This document shows positions 1 through 11,563 of a stretch of DNA of 64,000 bases, piece by piece. Each line of letters begins with the position of its first letter. Within the stretch, counting starts at the first letter, position 1. Below the pieces are notes generated by a model. That model saw nothing but the letters and a program-made list of their open reading frames with translations, ran no database searches and was not told where the DNA came from. The position numbers were made by a program, and so were the translations under genes. Origin of the DNA: Aquila chrysaetos chrysaetos (lineage: Eukaryota > Chordata > Aves > Accipitriformes > Accipitridae). The stretch is taken from the NCBI RefSeq assembly GCF_900496995.4, contig NC_044010.1:4650001-4714000 (forward strand). Direction: 5' to 3'.

Positions 1-2370
1 AGCTACCACAAGCTCATGAAACCAGGCTATTCTTTCAGAGACTCTTTAGGGATGACTTAATTCAGACATCTCTCTTCAAATTCGTTACTGCATTGACCAG
101 TCAGCCACATCGCCTTGGTAGAGCTAAGTCAGAAACCGATCTAATGGACTGGTGATGGCTTCTCTCCAAAGGCAAGGACTTCAGCTGAACCTGACACCAG
201 AAAGCTGAAACAGCATCAAAGCTGGCTAATTCCCCTACTCCAACATGTCATCTTGGCTTACTTCAGCTGCCTCCGAAGAGCTGCTGCCACTTCCAAAACC
301 ATGTGATCCCTGGGATTGCAGGGTGTTCCCAGATATTGTTAGGTAATTCCTGTCTTCCTCCCACCCCCACACACATCACTCGCCAGACTCTGAAGGAAGG
401 AAAACTTCTCAATTAACATTTAAGAGAGACACTTGCCTTTATTTCACAAGAACAGGGGTTTGCTCTTTTTGCTGTTATTCCACCACCTCCGTCCTTTGGT
501 GGAGCCGAAGTGGGAAGAACCTCTCTTTTTTACCATCTCACCTGCTGCTGCCTAACCTTTGCAATCTGCTTACCAGCCTCAGGGCAGCTGTCTCTCCAAA
601 TTCTGGCTTGGGAAATGAGGCCCTCGCAGAAGATAACGCAGGGGACAAAACTCAGATATGAACTGAAACAGGGAAGGAAGATCTGTTGCCAGCTGGGAAT
701 AGGGCTTTGTTTGCAAAGGAGAGGGTGCCCTGATAGAGATGTCTTCTGCCACTGAATGCTACTGTAAACAGGGGAGTGGATGTTCTGTCAAAAAGCTGTC
801 AGGGAGTCAGACAAATATTTAAAGAAGCAGATTTCCTCCTGAGGGTGAAGAAATACTTCTCAGCACTTGACAGTGCAGCCTGGTAGCTCCCAGCCCCAGG
901 GACTCGCAGCCCCTGTATCCAAAGGACAGCGAGAGAGGGCAAGGAGATGAAAACAGAAGGAAAACAGCCAAGTAATTCCCACATACAAGCAATCATGCAT
1001 AGACAGGAGTGCTATAGCGACGGTGTGTCTACATAGAAAGAGACCCTTCTCTCTGCAGTCTTCCTAGGGGAATGGGGATGTATGCCTAGAGAGATCACCC
1101 CCTCTGCCAGCCACCATCTGTAGGGAGGCAAAGGTACGTGCAGAGATGAACCGGAGGGCTGTTGGACATGCACGGCTACCTTGGGAAGTACACAAGGATG
1201 TTCCCATCAATTTACATGCAGATTTTTCCCAAGCCAGACGCTGAAACTAGCTCACACGCATGAACGTGCACTTTGAAGGGGTCTCTTCCTGGAGAGGAAG
1301 GAACTGTGTATAAACAAAAGGGCAGCATTTAATGTCCCCAAAAGAAATGGGTTTCTGAACTTATCTGGGCAAATAGGACAAAACAATTGGTCTCAACGGA
1401 CCTGCCAGGTAAGTAAGTTGCTCTGTATTTGATAAGCAGCTCATGCAGTCTGAGCGGCTGAAATCCAGGTGAAAGCTACACCTATGCCCCTTACACAGAG
1501 ATGCTGGTCTAGCTCTTGTCTACCTGGGACAGTGTGTGTGACCTGACCAACTAGCTGTCCAGGGAGGTGAAGAAAGGGTGCTCACACGCTCTGCAAATGC
1601 CTTTCTGCCTGAGATTTCCCTTCCCCCAGACACTTAACTGAACCTCACACTTCCCCAAGTCCTTGCAAGAGAAACACCGATGTGAGCCTGGGCTCTCTCC
1701 TCTGCGAGCATCCACTGTGGGAAATTTAAATATTGTCCCCTTTGGCTATGCTGTCTGTGGAGATTAGTAATCTTCTCCCTTCCCCGCCTCCCCCCATGTG
1801 GGAGCCTGGCTCTCCGGCTCCTTCCAAGCCACTGACCTAGTTCTCTCTGTCCCCAGGGACAGGCTCTGCATCCAGGTCCATCCCATGCCAAAGGCTGGGC
1901 CAGCACAGGGGCAGGACGGACGCTGCCTGTGGATTGGTAACGCAGGCAGCAGCAGAAGCACGCTGCGCACAGATTGAAAGTGGATTTGAATATGGGCTCT
2001 TGAAAAATATGAGATAGCGCACAATATGTTTTCCTCGGTGCTGTAATGTATTTCAAACAGCTCACTTCCATCTCCTGCACTTTAATTAGCATGAAAATTG
2101 GCCAGTTCCACAATCCCTTTAAATACATTCGGTGTGTTACCAAATATATTTCAAAAGCAGTTACACACAGGGAGGCCAGGGCCTGGGGGTGGGATACGAA
2201 ACACTCCCCATTTTGATCCAACTCATTACTAACCTGTCTCGTGGCCTCTGTGAAAGGAGGCTGGTGGGTTCGGATTCAGTTTGTGGTGGACAAATGTTAC
2301 CAGAGGAAATCTGAGCACATCAAACAGTACCTTTGGCTGTTGGGCTGAGTGGCTGCAATGACAAGGCAGG
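1..2370. other. Unique sequence, no gene recognised
   Basis: I see no repeat family, RNA gene or convincing exon here. A textbook splice donor (CCAG followed by GTAAGT) stands at about 1406-1415 on the plus strand, but nothing upstream looks like an exon. Minus-strand frames of up to 195 codons near 1634-2221 have no recognisable domain and are at chance length. Confidence 0.5.
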
Positions 2371-2390
2371 AAAAAAAAAAAAAAAAAAAA
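2371..2390. repeat. Poly-A tract, 20 nt
   Basis: An uninterrupted run of 20 A is read directly from the sequence. No retroposed body or target duplication was identified upstream, so whether it is a retroposon tail or a simple homopolymer is open. Confidence 0.9.
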
Positions 2391-5303
2391 CCAGCTCCTC
2401 ATGTCCTGCTCTCTTCCTAACCTGAGGGAGGACTGTGGAAGAAGCTGTCTCTTTGGGATGCTTGCTGGTCCTGGGGATAGCCTCCAGAATATACATATCT
2501 GCTAGAAACACAACTGGAAACTGTTGCGGGAAGAAATTATTCATCAAACTTATCCTTGGTTTTTGTTAGGTAGTAAAAACCAACATATCTTGTCTAACCC
2601 CAGACTCAGACTCTCTCTAAGGCTGCGATTTCCAGTTGCACTAAGATTGCTGGCAGGTAGTTCCCACTTCCCCCCACTCACACACTGTGCCCACAACCTC
2701 GCTGGCTCCCCCAGTGTGAGGGCCGCAGTGTGAACTGGGGTTCCTGGGCTCCCCCCACAAGTACTGACACAGCCGAGGGGAGCAGCACGGGGCTGGGGGG
2801 GGCAGGAAGGTATGGCAGCCATCACAGCAGCTGGGAACTGCTGTGCTTAAATGTTTTGGGATGGCAGTCCTTCAATCAGACGGTTTGTAGCTGGGGTTCC
2901 CCTTTCTTTGTGATACCCTAGAGACACTTCTTCTGCCTGGGGATAAAAGCCAGTATTGCCCATGCCTTTTCAAACTTGCCCTCAGCTCCGGTTGCAGACA
3001 CTCCCTATCTCTGGGCCAGTCTTTTCCCCTTCCACGCACTCCAGAAACCCCAACCCATGATGTTGCACAGGGTGCCGGTGGGTTGCCTTGCCGCAGCTCG
3101 TGAGGGGCTGAGGGGGACCCCTGATACCCCCAAGGATTGGAGCCAACACCTAGTAGGTGATGCTATGGGCACCGTCCCCTCGTCGCATGGGGTGAGGAAC
3201 AGGGACGGGAAGGAGGAGGACAGAATTCTGCCTGCTGGAAGTTGTCCTCCCCAACCTCCTCCTGGGACTGCCAAGGAGGAGAGGAAGGGAAGGGGAAAGG
3301 GAGAAAGGTCTCAGGGAGATGTCCTGAAGCTGCTGGCCCATGTCCCTGGTCAGACAGGAATTTCTACTGGGCTGTGGAAACGCCCCAGCAGTTCCCTCCT
3401 GGATTTTCCCAGTGCCTTCAGAGCTCAAGGATAGCAGAATTAATGCGTTGCTGGGCCGGTGGGAGAAGCCAGGATTTGGGGAGTCTTGGGGAGGAGCTGC
3501 AAGTCCCTTGTAGCATCAAGCACCACTATATGCAAATGCAGGTAATTTCATGGAAATGTATGTAATTTTATGCAGATTTAAAAGCTATTGACTTTCTGTC
3601 ACAAGATGTTGGCAGCTATGGTATTTGTTTGAGTCTTTTTCTTTCCCTATTTAAGCCTTTTTTTTCCTTTTGGAACTTAAAAAAATTAAATATTCATGGA
3701 AACATTTCTATGAGTCACAGGGAGAGACTACATCAAGCTGAAAAGTTCAGATGTGTATCCAAACTTCCTCAAAGTGCTTTGGGATAGGAAGTGGGATTTG
3801 AGAGTAGGCAGTTTTCAGATGCAGTCTGCAGAAAAGCCTTTTCCACCAGAACTTGAATTTGGGCTTATGGGTGACCCAGCAACTTTTCTAAGAATAAATG
3901 AGGCTTGTTCTTGTTTAGTCGGAAAGCATCAGAGAAACTCTAAGTGGAAAAGCAGAGGAGAGATTGCTCTAGCTTTTAGCACAGAAGTCAGTCCCAGACA
4001 GCAAGCGAGGGTTTTGCTGTTGCTGTTGCAGCTTGCTTTGTATTGCCTGGAGCTGGAGGTGCTCGTTATCGAGGCACAGCACGGTGGATAAAGGAATAGA
4101 AAGGATTTGATCGCCCATGAACAAAATGGGTGTCAAAGCAGAGGCTGCATTCCTTGGGTTTTTGATGCCCTGGTGTATTTGCAGGGGTAAGTGCCCTTCT
4201 CTGGAAGCTGATGGGTGAGACCTGGGCCTCTGAATAGTTTAGGGCAGGTTGCTTTGTGCGGTTTTAGGTGACCTATAAAACTGTGACAGTGGCTTGTTGG
4301 ATGACCGCTCATCTGGTGCCGCCTCTGTGGCAGGGAGAGGTGGACGAGGTGGTTCCCCCACTAGCAGGGCATTCTCCAAGAAAACATGGGGACCTCAGGC
4401 AGTGACTCCCTCACTGGGTTGAAGGGGCTGAATTTTATGGCCTTACAGGCTTGATGCAAAAGTCACGTATTTTTAAGAGGTGATTTGGAAATGGCTGACA
4501 TCTTTTTTCTGAAACGGCAGTAATAGAAAGGAGGTCTTTGCAGCTGGCTGAATTGAGATGAGTTAATTTGTTCCCATCTGAATGTTTGTTTTCAGTGATG
4601 CTGGAGATATTATTCTGTTGTAAGACTAAAGTATTAAGCACGGCTAGAACTCTTGCCTGAATTACTATTTAGCTGCTAACTAAATCTAATGAAAAGTAAA
4701 TCATGTACTCCCGGACCTTAATAAAGCCTGGGTTCGCTATATCCTTCTCCCTTTGGTTAGAATATCATGTACTGCCTGGCATAAACCTTGAGCTTAAATA
4801 ACAGGAAAGATTGTGTTTCTTTTTTTACCCTCTTGATTCAAGAGGTGTCTAAGCCCACACACTGTAATGTTTGTCCTTCTCTGACTTCTTAACTGGTACG
4901 ACTTTTTAACAAGTTAAGGAATTTGCATCTGGATCTGAACTCAAGACACTCCGATGCTTGGGGGAGAGAGGTCTGTGGTGAATTGTGTTGGGGGTGGAAT
5001 GAACTCCTAAGTTTGGACTGAGACTTTGCCTTATATTTCAAACATCCTAAGTTCGGAGTGATTCAGCCTCTGCTTTCTGATTGAGGAAATTCCTTATTTT
5101 TTAACTTTATAATAGACAGAAAAATGTTCTAGCCATGAAAAAGCTACCTTTTATAAAAGCTCTTAGTGGTTTATTTTTTTGTCTCCATTGCCATGGAAGT
5201 TGCCACAGAATTGACCTCCTGTCTCTGAATTGTTCTTTGTTTCAGTTCCATTTTTTCAAAAGACACTTTCTGCCATCAAAAAAGCTAGAAACAACTATCA
5301 GAA
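2391..5303. other. Unique sequence, no gene recognised
   Basis: This stretch holds a purine-rich patch at about 3277-3312 and an octamer-like ATGCAAAT at about 3532, with no recognisable gene or interspersed repeat. The open frames (up to 152 codons) have no recognisable domain and overlap one another in several frames, as expected of chance frames in a GC-rich patch. Confidence 0.5.
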
Positions 5304-5320
5304 TATTATTATTATTATTA
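5304..5320. repeat. (ATT)n microsatellite
   Basis: A short ATT trinucleotide run of about 5.5 units lies in otherwise AT-rich sequence. Confidence 0.8.
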
Positions 5321-8300
5321 AACTCTCTGCTCCAGTGTTTTCCGGAATACAGCTCAAAACCAGTAGTTCTGAATGGCGTGAATCTCATCACCCACTCTAA
5401 AAAAGGGCTAATTCTGAAACCTACTGATGTCATCTTCAACAGCTAGTTTGCTTCTGCTTTTTGTTGCTGTAAATGTCATGAAAATCCTTTCTTTTCTGTT
5501 TGAGGCTCGCTGCAGCTGCCCATTTCCATCTGCTGAAAATCCTCAGTTTCTACCATCCTGTCACACAATTCAAAAAATAACATAAATCTAGTGTCATATT
5601 GAAAATGTAAGGGCTACATGTACCAATTATCTAGCCAGGCTATCATAGTGCACCTTATACATCCCAAAGGCTTTGTGAGGTGTTTTCCTACATATGATTA
5701 ATAAACAGAATCTCCCATATAGTAAATTAATTTGAATGCAAACGTCATCCCTTTGAAAAACCTCTTTTTTTCTTCTCAAAACATTTGTAAGTTGTCATAG
5801 TTCTGTATATGCAGCAGCAAGACAGGCATCTCTGTCCTGTTTTCCTGATATAAGTCAAATTTGAGACATCTTGCCAGAGCTCCGCTGTGGACACAGAATG
5901 CCTTCCAGAAGCAGAAAAGCCTTTTACACCTTTACGGCTGGTCATTGCTTAGGGTAGGCTAACACGGAATAAATCTGCAAGAGACAGGATCCCGCAACAC
6001 CACAGAGGACATGTGGGGAAGTGAAGAAATGTCTGTTTGAGAAGTGATTTAGAAGAGACTATCAAAAGGAAAGGTAACAGCCAAAATAAAAACCGCATGC
6101 TCTGTGATAAAGCCTGCTTGAAGCAGAAATGTCAGGGGGGTTGGGTTTTTTAACCGCTGTTCCTCTTGTCTGTATTTGAATACATGTTAGTGAATGTGGG
6201 TTATTTGTTTTAAAGTCTCTTTCTTTTTTATCAAACGCTGTCTTCTGACTTCACTCTGTGTTTTTTGCTGGAAAGCTGCATTTAGTAATGTAAATGTGAT
6301 TCTTCCCTGAAGCAGCTGCAAAGAGCGGCACAATTCTGTCTGTGCTTGCATCAGTAGCACACGTTAGCACAGAGAGAGAGCAATTGGTGGATGGAAGGGA
6401 TGGCTCAGAGGATTTGCACCAGGTTGGGGCCCCATCCCTTCAGCTCTAGGCTATCAGCCTGCACCCAGCCCTGGATGAATTCCAGTGTCCCAGCAGGACG
6501 AGCAGAGCAGGACAACCCAAAGCTAGCGGGAGCGGGTGAGCAGAATATGAGGATAGAATAAGAAGTTGGTGGGTCTACTGTAGCCTTAACAAGCTTGTAA
6601 GTAAATAGCACTCCTCTTTTCTAGGTCTTGGTATGAGCGCAGTTAAATGCAATGCTAAGTTCCTCCCTCGCATGTAGTTCCTTGGCGTGCAAGAAGATAA
6701 TGGAATTTAAATGATGGACTCAGCCTATCAATCAATTTTTGAAACCTTATTTATTTGTCCTCTGGAGTGACTCTTTAAAAATCCAAGCCTGTCAGGTCTC
6801 ACAAATTTGAAGACAACTCCAATGTCCACCCCAATCCCTGTGCACCCTCCAGTTCGTCCCATACCTCACGTGCTTCCAGCGCAGCGTCCTGCAACCTCTC
6901 TGTGGCTGCTTTCCTGCCCTAGTCGGGGGTGAGCCGATTTCACTGCATGGGGCCGGGCAGCACGAGGGGGTGTTACGTGTGGTGGTGTGCCATTAGGACG
7001 CGCGCTCCCAAATATGTGGCCCTGCTGCATCATTGCGAGTCCTTGTATGGAGGCCACATGATACTGGAACTGGAGGTACTATGAAAGATGTGGGAGAAGC
7101 AGAGACTAAAAGGGTTAAAATTCCATAGTCTAATTTCCCTGCTCCTTTTTCCCAAGGGAAATCAAAGCCCCAGGGTTTTTTCGAGGCCTACACCTGACTC
7201 TAAGAATTACGGGGGTTTTGTTTTCACTCCAGTGGGGGAATGGAAACCATACTATGAACCTATGATTAATCACAACAAACCAGCAGCTCATGGCTAGAAT
7301 ACTAACTGGAATACATAAGCAATGCTTTTGTGATCAATCTGCAAGGGTTGGTTTTTTGTTTTTTTTTTTAAAGAGGGGGAAAAAAAAAAGCCCTGCCAAA
7401 AATGTGTTGAGTATTTTCAAATAATGAGTACATTCGAGGAAATTTTGATTTTGCTCAGGGACCATCTGCGAGCAGAGAAAGGGACTAAATTCTTTCAGCA
7501 AATTACTGGCTGCAAATTATTTTCTCAGCACTAGTTATGAATGTTGGAACTGCACAGCTGAAAATGTATTATTAAGCTGAGAACTTGGGATTTAGGGACC
7601 ATAGATTGTGAATTCTTTTCTTTTAGGTGTTTTTTTTAAGCGTCCTGTGGCACAAGAGACACCTTCAGTTGGCAACATCAGGAGGTTCAAAAGGAGCACC
7701 ACAAGCTAAAGTACCCCGATATGATGGACAAGGATAAATTTTAGAGCATATTCATGTGGGAGCGTCTGCAGATGTGTAAGGGGCGGGTTTTGGTTACAAA
7801 AATGAACTATCTGCGCTGCTGACGTAGAAAGATATTGTAAATAAAATCTGCTTAATGGATTAGAACCAAGAGAATTTGATGTTTAGGAGCTCAGCCGGTT
7901 GTTCAGCTCTGGGACTGCCATAGCTAGCAAAGCCCTCGGATGGGCACTTAATCGAAAAGTGGTCTAAAGTTAGAGAGCGAAGTGGAAGTTTTCTCGCTGG
8001 CCCCTGTGGAGGGCAACCATTTCATTTCACCAAGGTGGGAGAGCGAGATGGTTGGTGGAATTTCCAAATGTGCTCCATGGACCATCGGTGTGTTGGAACT
8101 CACTCGCAGGCTGGATGCAGCTACGTCACACAGGTGGGTGCCTGCTGCCAACCCTGAGCCTGGTCTTTGTGCTGACCATCGTTCCAAGAGGCAGTATTGA
8201 TCAAAACAAAACACGTGACTGTCCGCACCCAGGATTCAGATTTTTGAAATATGGGCTTGAGGTGGAACTGGAATTAAAGCCCTAATTTTTGTAAGATGCT

Positions 8301-9274
8301 TTCTATTAGAGAATATTCTGGGAAAACGATTTTGTGTATGTATTTAACACTGGATTCAATGTGTATTTTGATGAAAATGAAGTGTCTTTCACTTAAACTG
8401 TTTCTTCTTCTGTTATACAATATGCAATGGAATACATTTTTGGAATTATCTAATGAAAAAGAATCTTATGAAGGAAAACCAGAGATATTTTCCCCCATTC
8501 CTAGCTTCCCCCAAGAAATTCTGGCTAAACTGACCTAATTTCATGTCACTTTTTGATTCCAGTGGAACAGCAAGGCCTGCTGTATTAAGCCCTGTAATCA
8601 CCGCTCGCTCACTTTACTGTAACCAAAAAAAAAATCAGATTGCGTGTTGTGAAATAATCCCATTATATTTCAGTTAATTGAATCCAGGAATACTTTAATC
8701 AAGGTGGGTGTAGACCAAAATGCCTGCTTGAAGACCTCAGAGATGTTCAGATCTCAATACAAATTTTGCAGATTAGTTTGAGCCTTGGAACATCATTTCC
8801 AACACTTGAAGCTTCAGCTGAGCCCTATTGGGTAGGGAAGTAGAGGCAAAATTATCTCACCTGTCTCACATGTGATTCCTATGCCTTCCTCTAATGTATG
8901 TGGTCTGTCTACCATCAGGGACAAAAGCCTGGGCTTGCCATAAGGGATCAGACTCAACACTCATTTCCTAACCTACACAGGTCTGAACTGGTCTCCTTCC
9001 CAATTTGGAGTGATAGCTGGTTGCAGACTGAAATATTGAAATGTGAGACCAAATCCAGAATTAAGAGTAATTTGTAGTCCTGTGCAGGTGATGGAGAGAA
9101 TTACCAGAGGCGTTCCAAGGATTGCTAGTTCAGCCTGAGATGCAAGAGTTATTTGAGGATTACCTTAAAATGGAATTCAGCAACATTATATGAAAAGTTT
9201 TCTATTTGAACTGCTTGTATTTACTGCCTGTCATCCCCACCCTCGAGAAAGTCCAAAATACCTTTTGGCATTTT
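5321..9274. other. Unique sequence, no gene recognised
   Basis: There are homopolymer tracts of T and A at about 7354-7389, but I recognise no gene, RNA or interspersed repeat. The part around 8720-9080 has a texture like old repeat sequence, which I could not assign. Confidence 0.45.
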
Positions 9275-9360
9275 GCTTTTCTCTTTCTTCTTTTCTTCTG
9301 TTTTCTCTTTTGTCTCCTCTTTTGTGCTCTCTCTCCTTTCTTCCTTCCTTGCTTGCTTGC
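9275..9360 (+). repeat. Pyrimidine tract next to an acceptor-like AG
   Basis: About 85 bases are almost wholly C and T, ending in GCTTGCTTGCAG. It can be read as a simple CT-rich repeat or as a very strong polypyrimidine tract and 3' splice site for the segment that follows. The sequence alone does not decide between these. Confidence 0.6.
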
Positions 9361-9362
9361 AG

Positions 9363-9632
9363 GAACGAACCTCCAAATTTCTTTCTGCCCTACACTGGAT
9401 TTCAAGTGCTGAGAGGTTTCTGATCCATGAAAGACTTCATGGTAGGAGGTCATTTACTGATTCAGGGGACATGCGTAAAGATAATATTGATACAAATAAT
9501 AGTCAGTTGAAGGAAACAACACCCCTTCTGGGACCTTACTTCCACACCCCAAAAAGCGACTTCACTCCTATGAAACGGTGTAGAGTCTCCAAAAAGAGTG
9601 AGGAAGAGGCAGAAGCTGAAGCAGTCAAGTAA
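9363..9632 (+). other. Candidate coding exon, unrecognised
   Basis: After the AG at 9361-9362 a frame stays open for 89 codons and ends with TAA at about 9630-9632. The predicted peptide is hydrophilic, with a serine- and threonine-bearing middle and an acidic and basic tail (KKSEEEAEAEAVK). That is unlike most chance frames in this window, which are rich in Cys, Leu and Ser. I do not recognise the protein. If real it would be a last coding exon, with the purine-rich sequence to about 9880 as 3' UTR. Against this, there is no matching donor-bearing exon that I can pair with it, and low-complexity CT and GA flanks can keep a frame open by chance. Confidence 0.25.
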
Positions 9633-10116
9633 AACTGTCAACTTGCTGAGAAGAGTAGGAAGAGAGAGGAGGAAGGAAATAGAGCAGTCGTGAAGACAGA
9701 GAGACTTTGGAGGCAACGGGAAAAGGGGGAAAAGTGATGGGAAAGATCAAGAAAGGAAGGGTAAAAGGTGACAGCATGTGGGCATGGGAAATGAATGTAG
9801 AGGATGAAGAGAAAGCAAAGGGGTGTGTGTATGTGCGGAGGGAGAGATTAAAAGAGGCAGTAACAGAAAGAAGTGAAGTTGTCTAACATATAGAGATGGG
9901 AAGTGACATGTTTGTTTGAATTCTGGGGCTGCTCAGCCCGGCTGCACTCTGGTTTCTGCCTTTGATCAGCTGCATGGCAGGCTGGTGTCAGATTAGAAAG
10001 CAAATGAGATGATAAAACAGCTGAAACTGCAGTGAGCTTAACAGCAGCAGAGTGGCAGGGGGTGGGAGGGAGGAACTGTTGAACGAGGCGAATGCTCCCT
10101 CCGCTTCAATTTGCAG
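9633..10116. other. Purine-rich stretch, no gene seen
   Basis: The first 250 bases are strongly A and G rich on the plus strand, complementing the CT tract on the other side of the open frame. Nothing further is recognised. Confidence 0.5.
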
Positions 10117-10258
10117 AGTCCTGGTGGTGAATGCAGCTGCCTCCCGTGCCGAGAGGTTGCGAATGGCCAGAGCAAGAAGCTCCGTTGCACCGGTCACATA
10201 CAGAAAAAGGACCCATCTCTACGTGCGGGTACCGTTGTCAGCAACGCTCTTGCCAACC
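10117..10258 (+). other. Candidate internal exon, unrecognised
   Basis: A 142-base segment sits between an acceptor-like CAATTTGCAG (AG at 10115-10116) and a donor-like CC followed by GTAAGC (GT at 10259-10260). In the frame that begins with the first base, it is open throughout and predicts a peptide with several cysteines near its start (CSCLPC) and a basic middle. I know of no match. AG...GT pairs around open frames of this size are common by chance, so it is only a candidate. Confidence 0.15.
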
Positions 10259-10320
10259 GTAAGCCTGGTTGAAGCATCAAAGAGGGTTAGTGGGCTGACG
10301 GAGTGATTAAAAATATCGAT

Positions 10321-10358
10321 GCCTGCTTTAGCTCTGCCTGCTTTAGCTCTGCTTGCTT
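10321..10358 (+). repeat. 15-bp tandem duplication
   Basis: The unit GCCTGCTTTAGCTCT occurs twice exactly (10321-10335 and 10336-10350), followed by a partial third copy with one change. Confidence 0.85.
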
Positions 10359-11189
10359 TCCAGCTTTCGGGTTTGCTGTGGCTAGCAGAAATGCAGGCAA
10401 CTGGGAGAAGCTTTCCTGTGGCTGGCACTTATCAGCTACGGGTTAAGCAGACAGAAAAGGGAGGCTTTGCCCAGGGGAGAAACGGCGGCTGTGTCAGCGG
10501 CCACCTCGGACAGTCACTGGGGTTGACACCGTCTTGGGAAACCCCTGTCGTCTTGGAGGAGGGGAGAACAGGAATGATTGATCCGTGGGTGGACATTCAG
10601 GACTGCAGAGGGAAAATAGAAAGGACGGGGATCCCCAGCAGCCAGCTCGATTCAGCCACCCTCTGATCGCATTGCCATTTTCGGTAATTTCTGGTGCAGT
10701 GTCCAAGCAGAAGCCTTGGTGGCAGGGCCCAGGTCTGGGCTGGAGTCGGTGGAGCTAACGGGAATTGCATGGAGCTGGAGGTGGTGTTTTCTGCAAGGTG
10801 AAGCAGGGGGGTTTATTGATCGGGGTCCCGAGCACTCTCACTTGACAAAGTGTAGGCTGCCCAGAAGGCATTACCGTACTGGTCCATACAAACCCCTTCC
10901 CTCCAGTGTTAAGATACTCTGCCTTTTCTGTTCAGTGCCCTTGGACTAAGTACCTAAAGGTGATCCACGAGAATATAAGCCCTGTTGCAATGAGACTCAC
11001 GAAGTCCTACTCACAGCTGGCACAGGGATGCATGGCTGTGAAAAGAAGATGCTAGGAATTAGGACTGCTTGTCCCACAAGATTCCTCCTCACCTTGGAAA
11101 ACCCTTGTCTTCTCCCAGCAGGGGAGAGCAGGTGCCTGTCCTGGAGTGGCTACTGATACGCCAGACAGATGCTCTGAGAGCAGGTAGCT
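10359..11189. other. Unique sequence, no gene recognised
   Basis: Moderately GC-rich sequence with overlapping short frames and no recognised repeat, RNA or domain. Confidence 0.5.
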
Positions 11190-11290
11190 TCATATCTCTG
11201 CCTTATATGTCCCAGCTTATAAAATGGGGGTTAGATTTCCTATCTATCTTTGTTCCTCTGCAGAGCGTTACATCGCTTCATTTTCCTGGT
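11190..11290 (+). repeat. MIR-like SINE fragment (3' part)
   Basis: The segment carries the diagnostic core of MIR-type tRNA-SINEs: a CTCTGCCT block, then TATAAAATGGGGGTTA, then a CTTTGT...AGAGCG block. The match is by eye to the consensus familiar from amniote genomes and is diverged, as expected for an element older than the birds. Confidence 0.5.
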
Positions 11291-11537
11291 AGCATAGTAT
11301 ATTCCAGGCAAGTCATGTCCCGATTCAGGAATCCAAGAGCTCTAAACACTTCCTGGCACAGATGCTGGGTTTTTGACAGCTCCATCATGCCATTCCCGGA
11401 GTGAGGATTTCTACAGCGATGTTCTGGGGGCGGAGGTTGAAAGAAGTTTAGGATATCACAGAACTAATTAAATGCAAACTAGGCTGCCTGCAGAAAGCTG
11501 TGCGTGCTGGTTGCTATGTTTCTGGCAGGAACAGACT

Positions 11538-11563
11538 GGGAGAAGGGGGGCTGAGGGGGGGGG
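11538..11563 (+). other. Potential G-quadruplex
   Basis: Runs of 3, 6 and 9 consecutive G are separated by AGAA and CTGA, giving more than four GGG blocks within 26 bases. Confidence 0.5.

Noticed and set aside
1400..1420. Perfect splice donor CCAG|GTAAGT
   Set aside because: No exon-like sequence precedes it, and perfect donors occur several times on both strands of this window, as expected by chance.
1634..2221. 195-codon minus-strand frame
   Set aside because: No domain; it overlaps other minus-strand frames in different registers, and its composition looks random.
8720..9080. Possible old repeat texture
   Set aside because: I could not line it up with any consensus I know.
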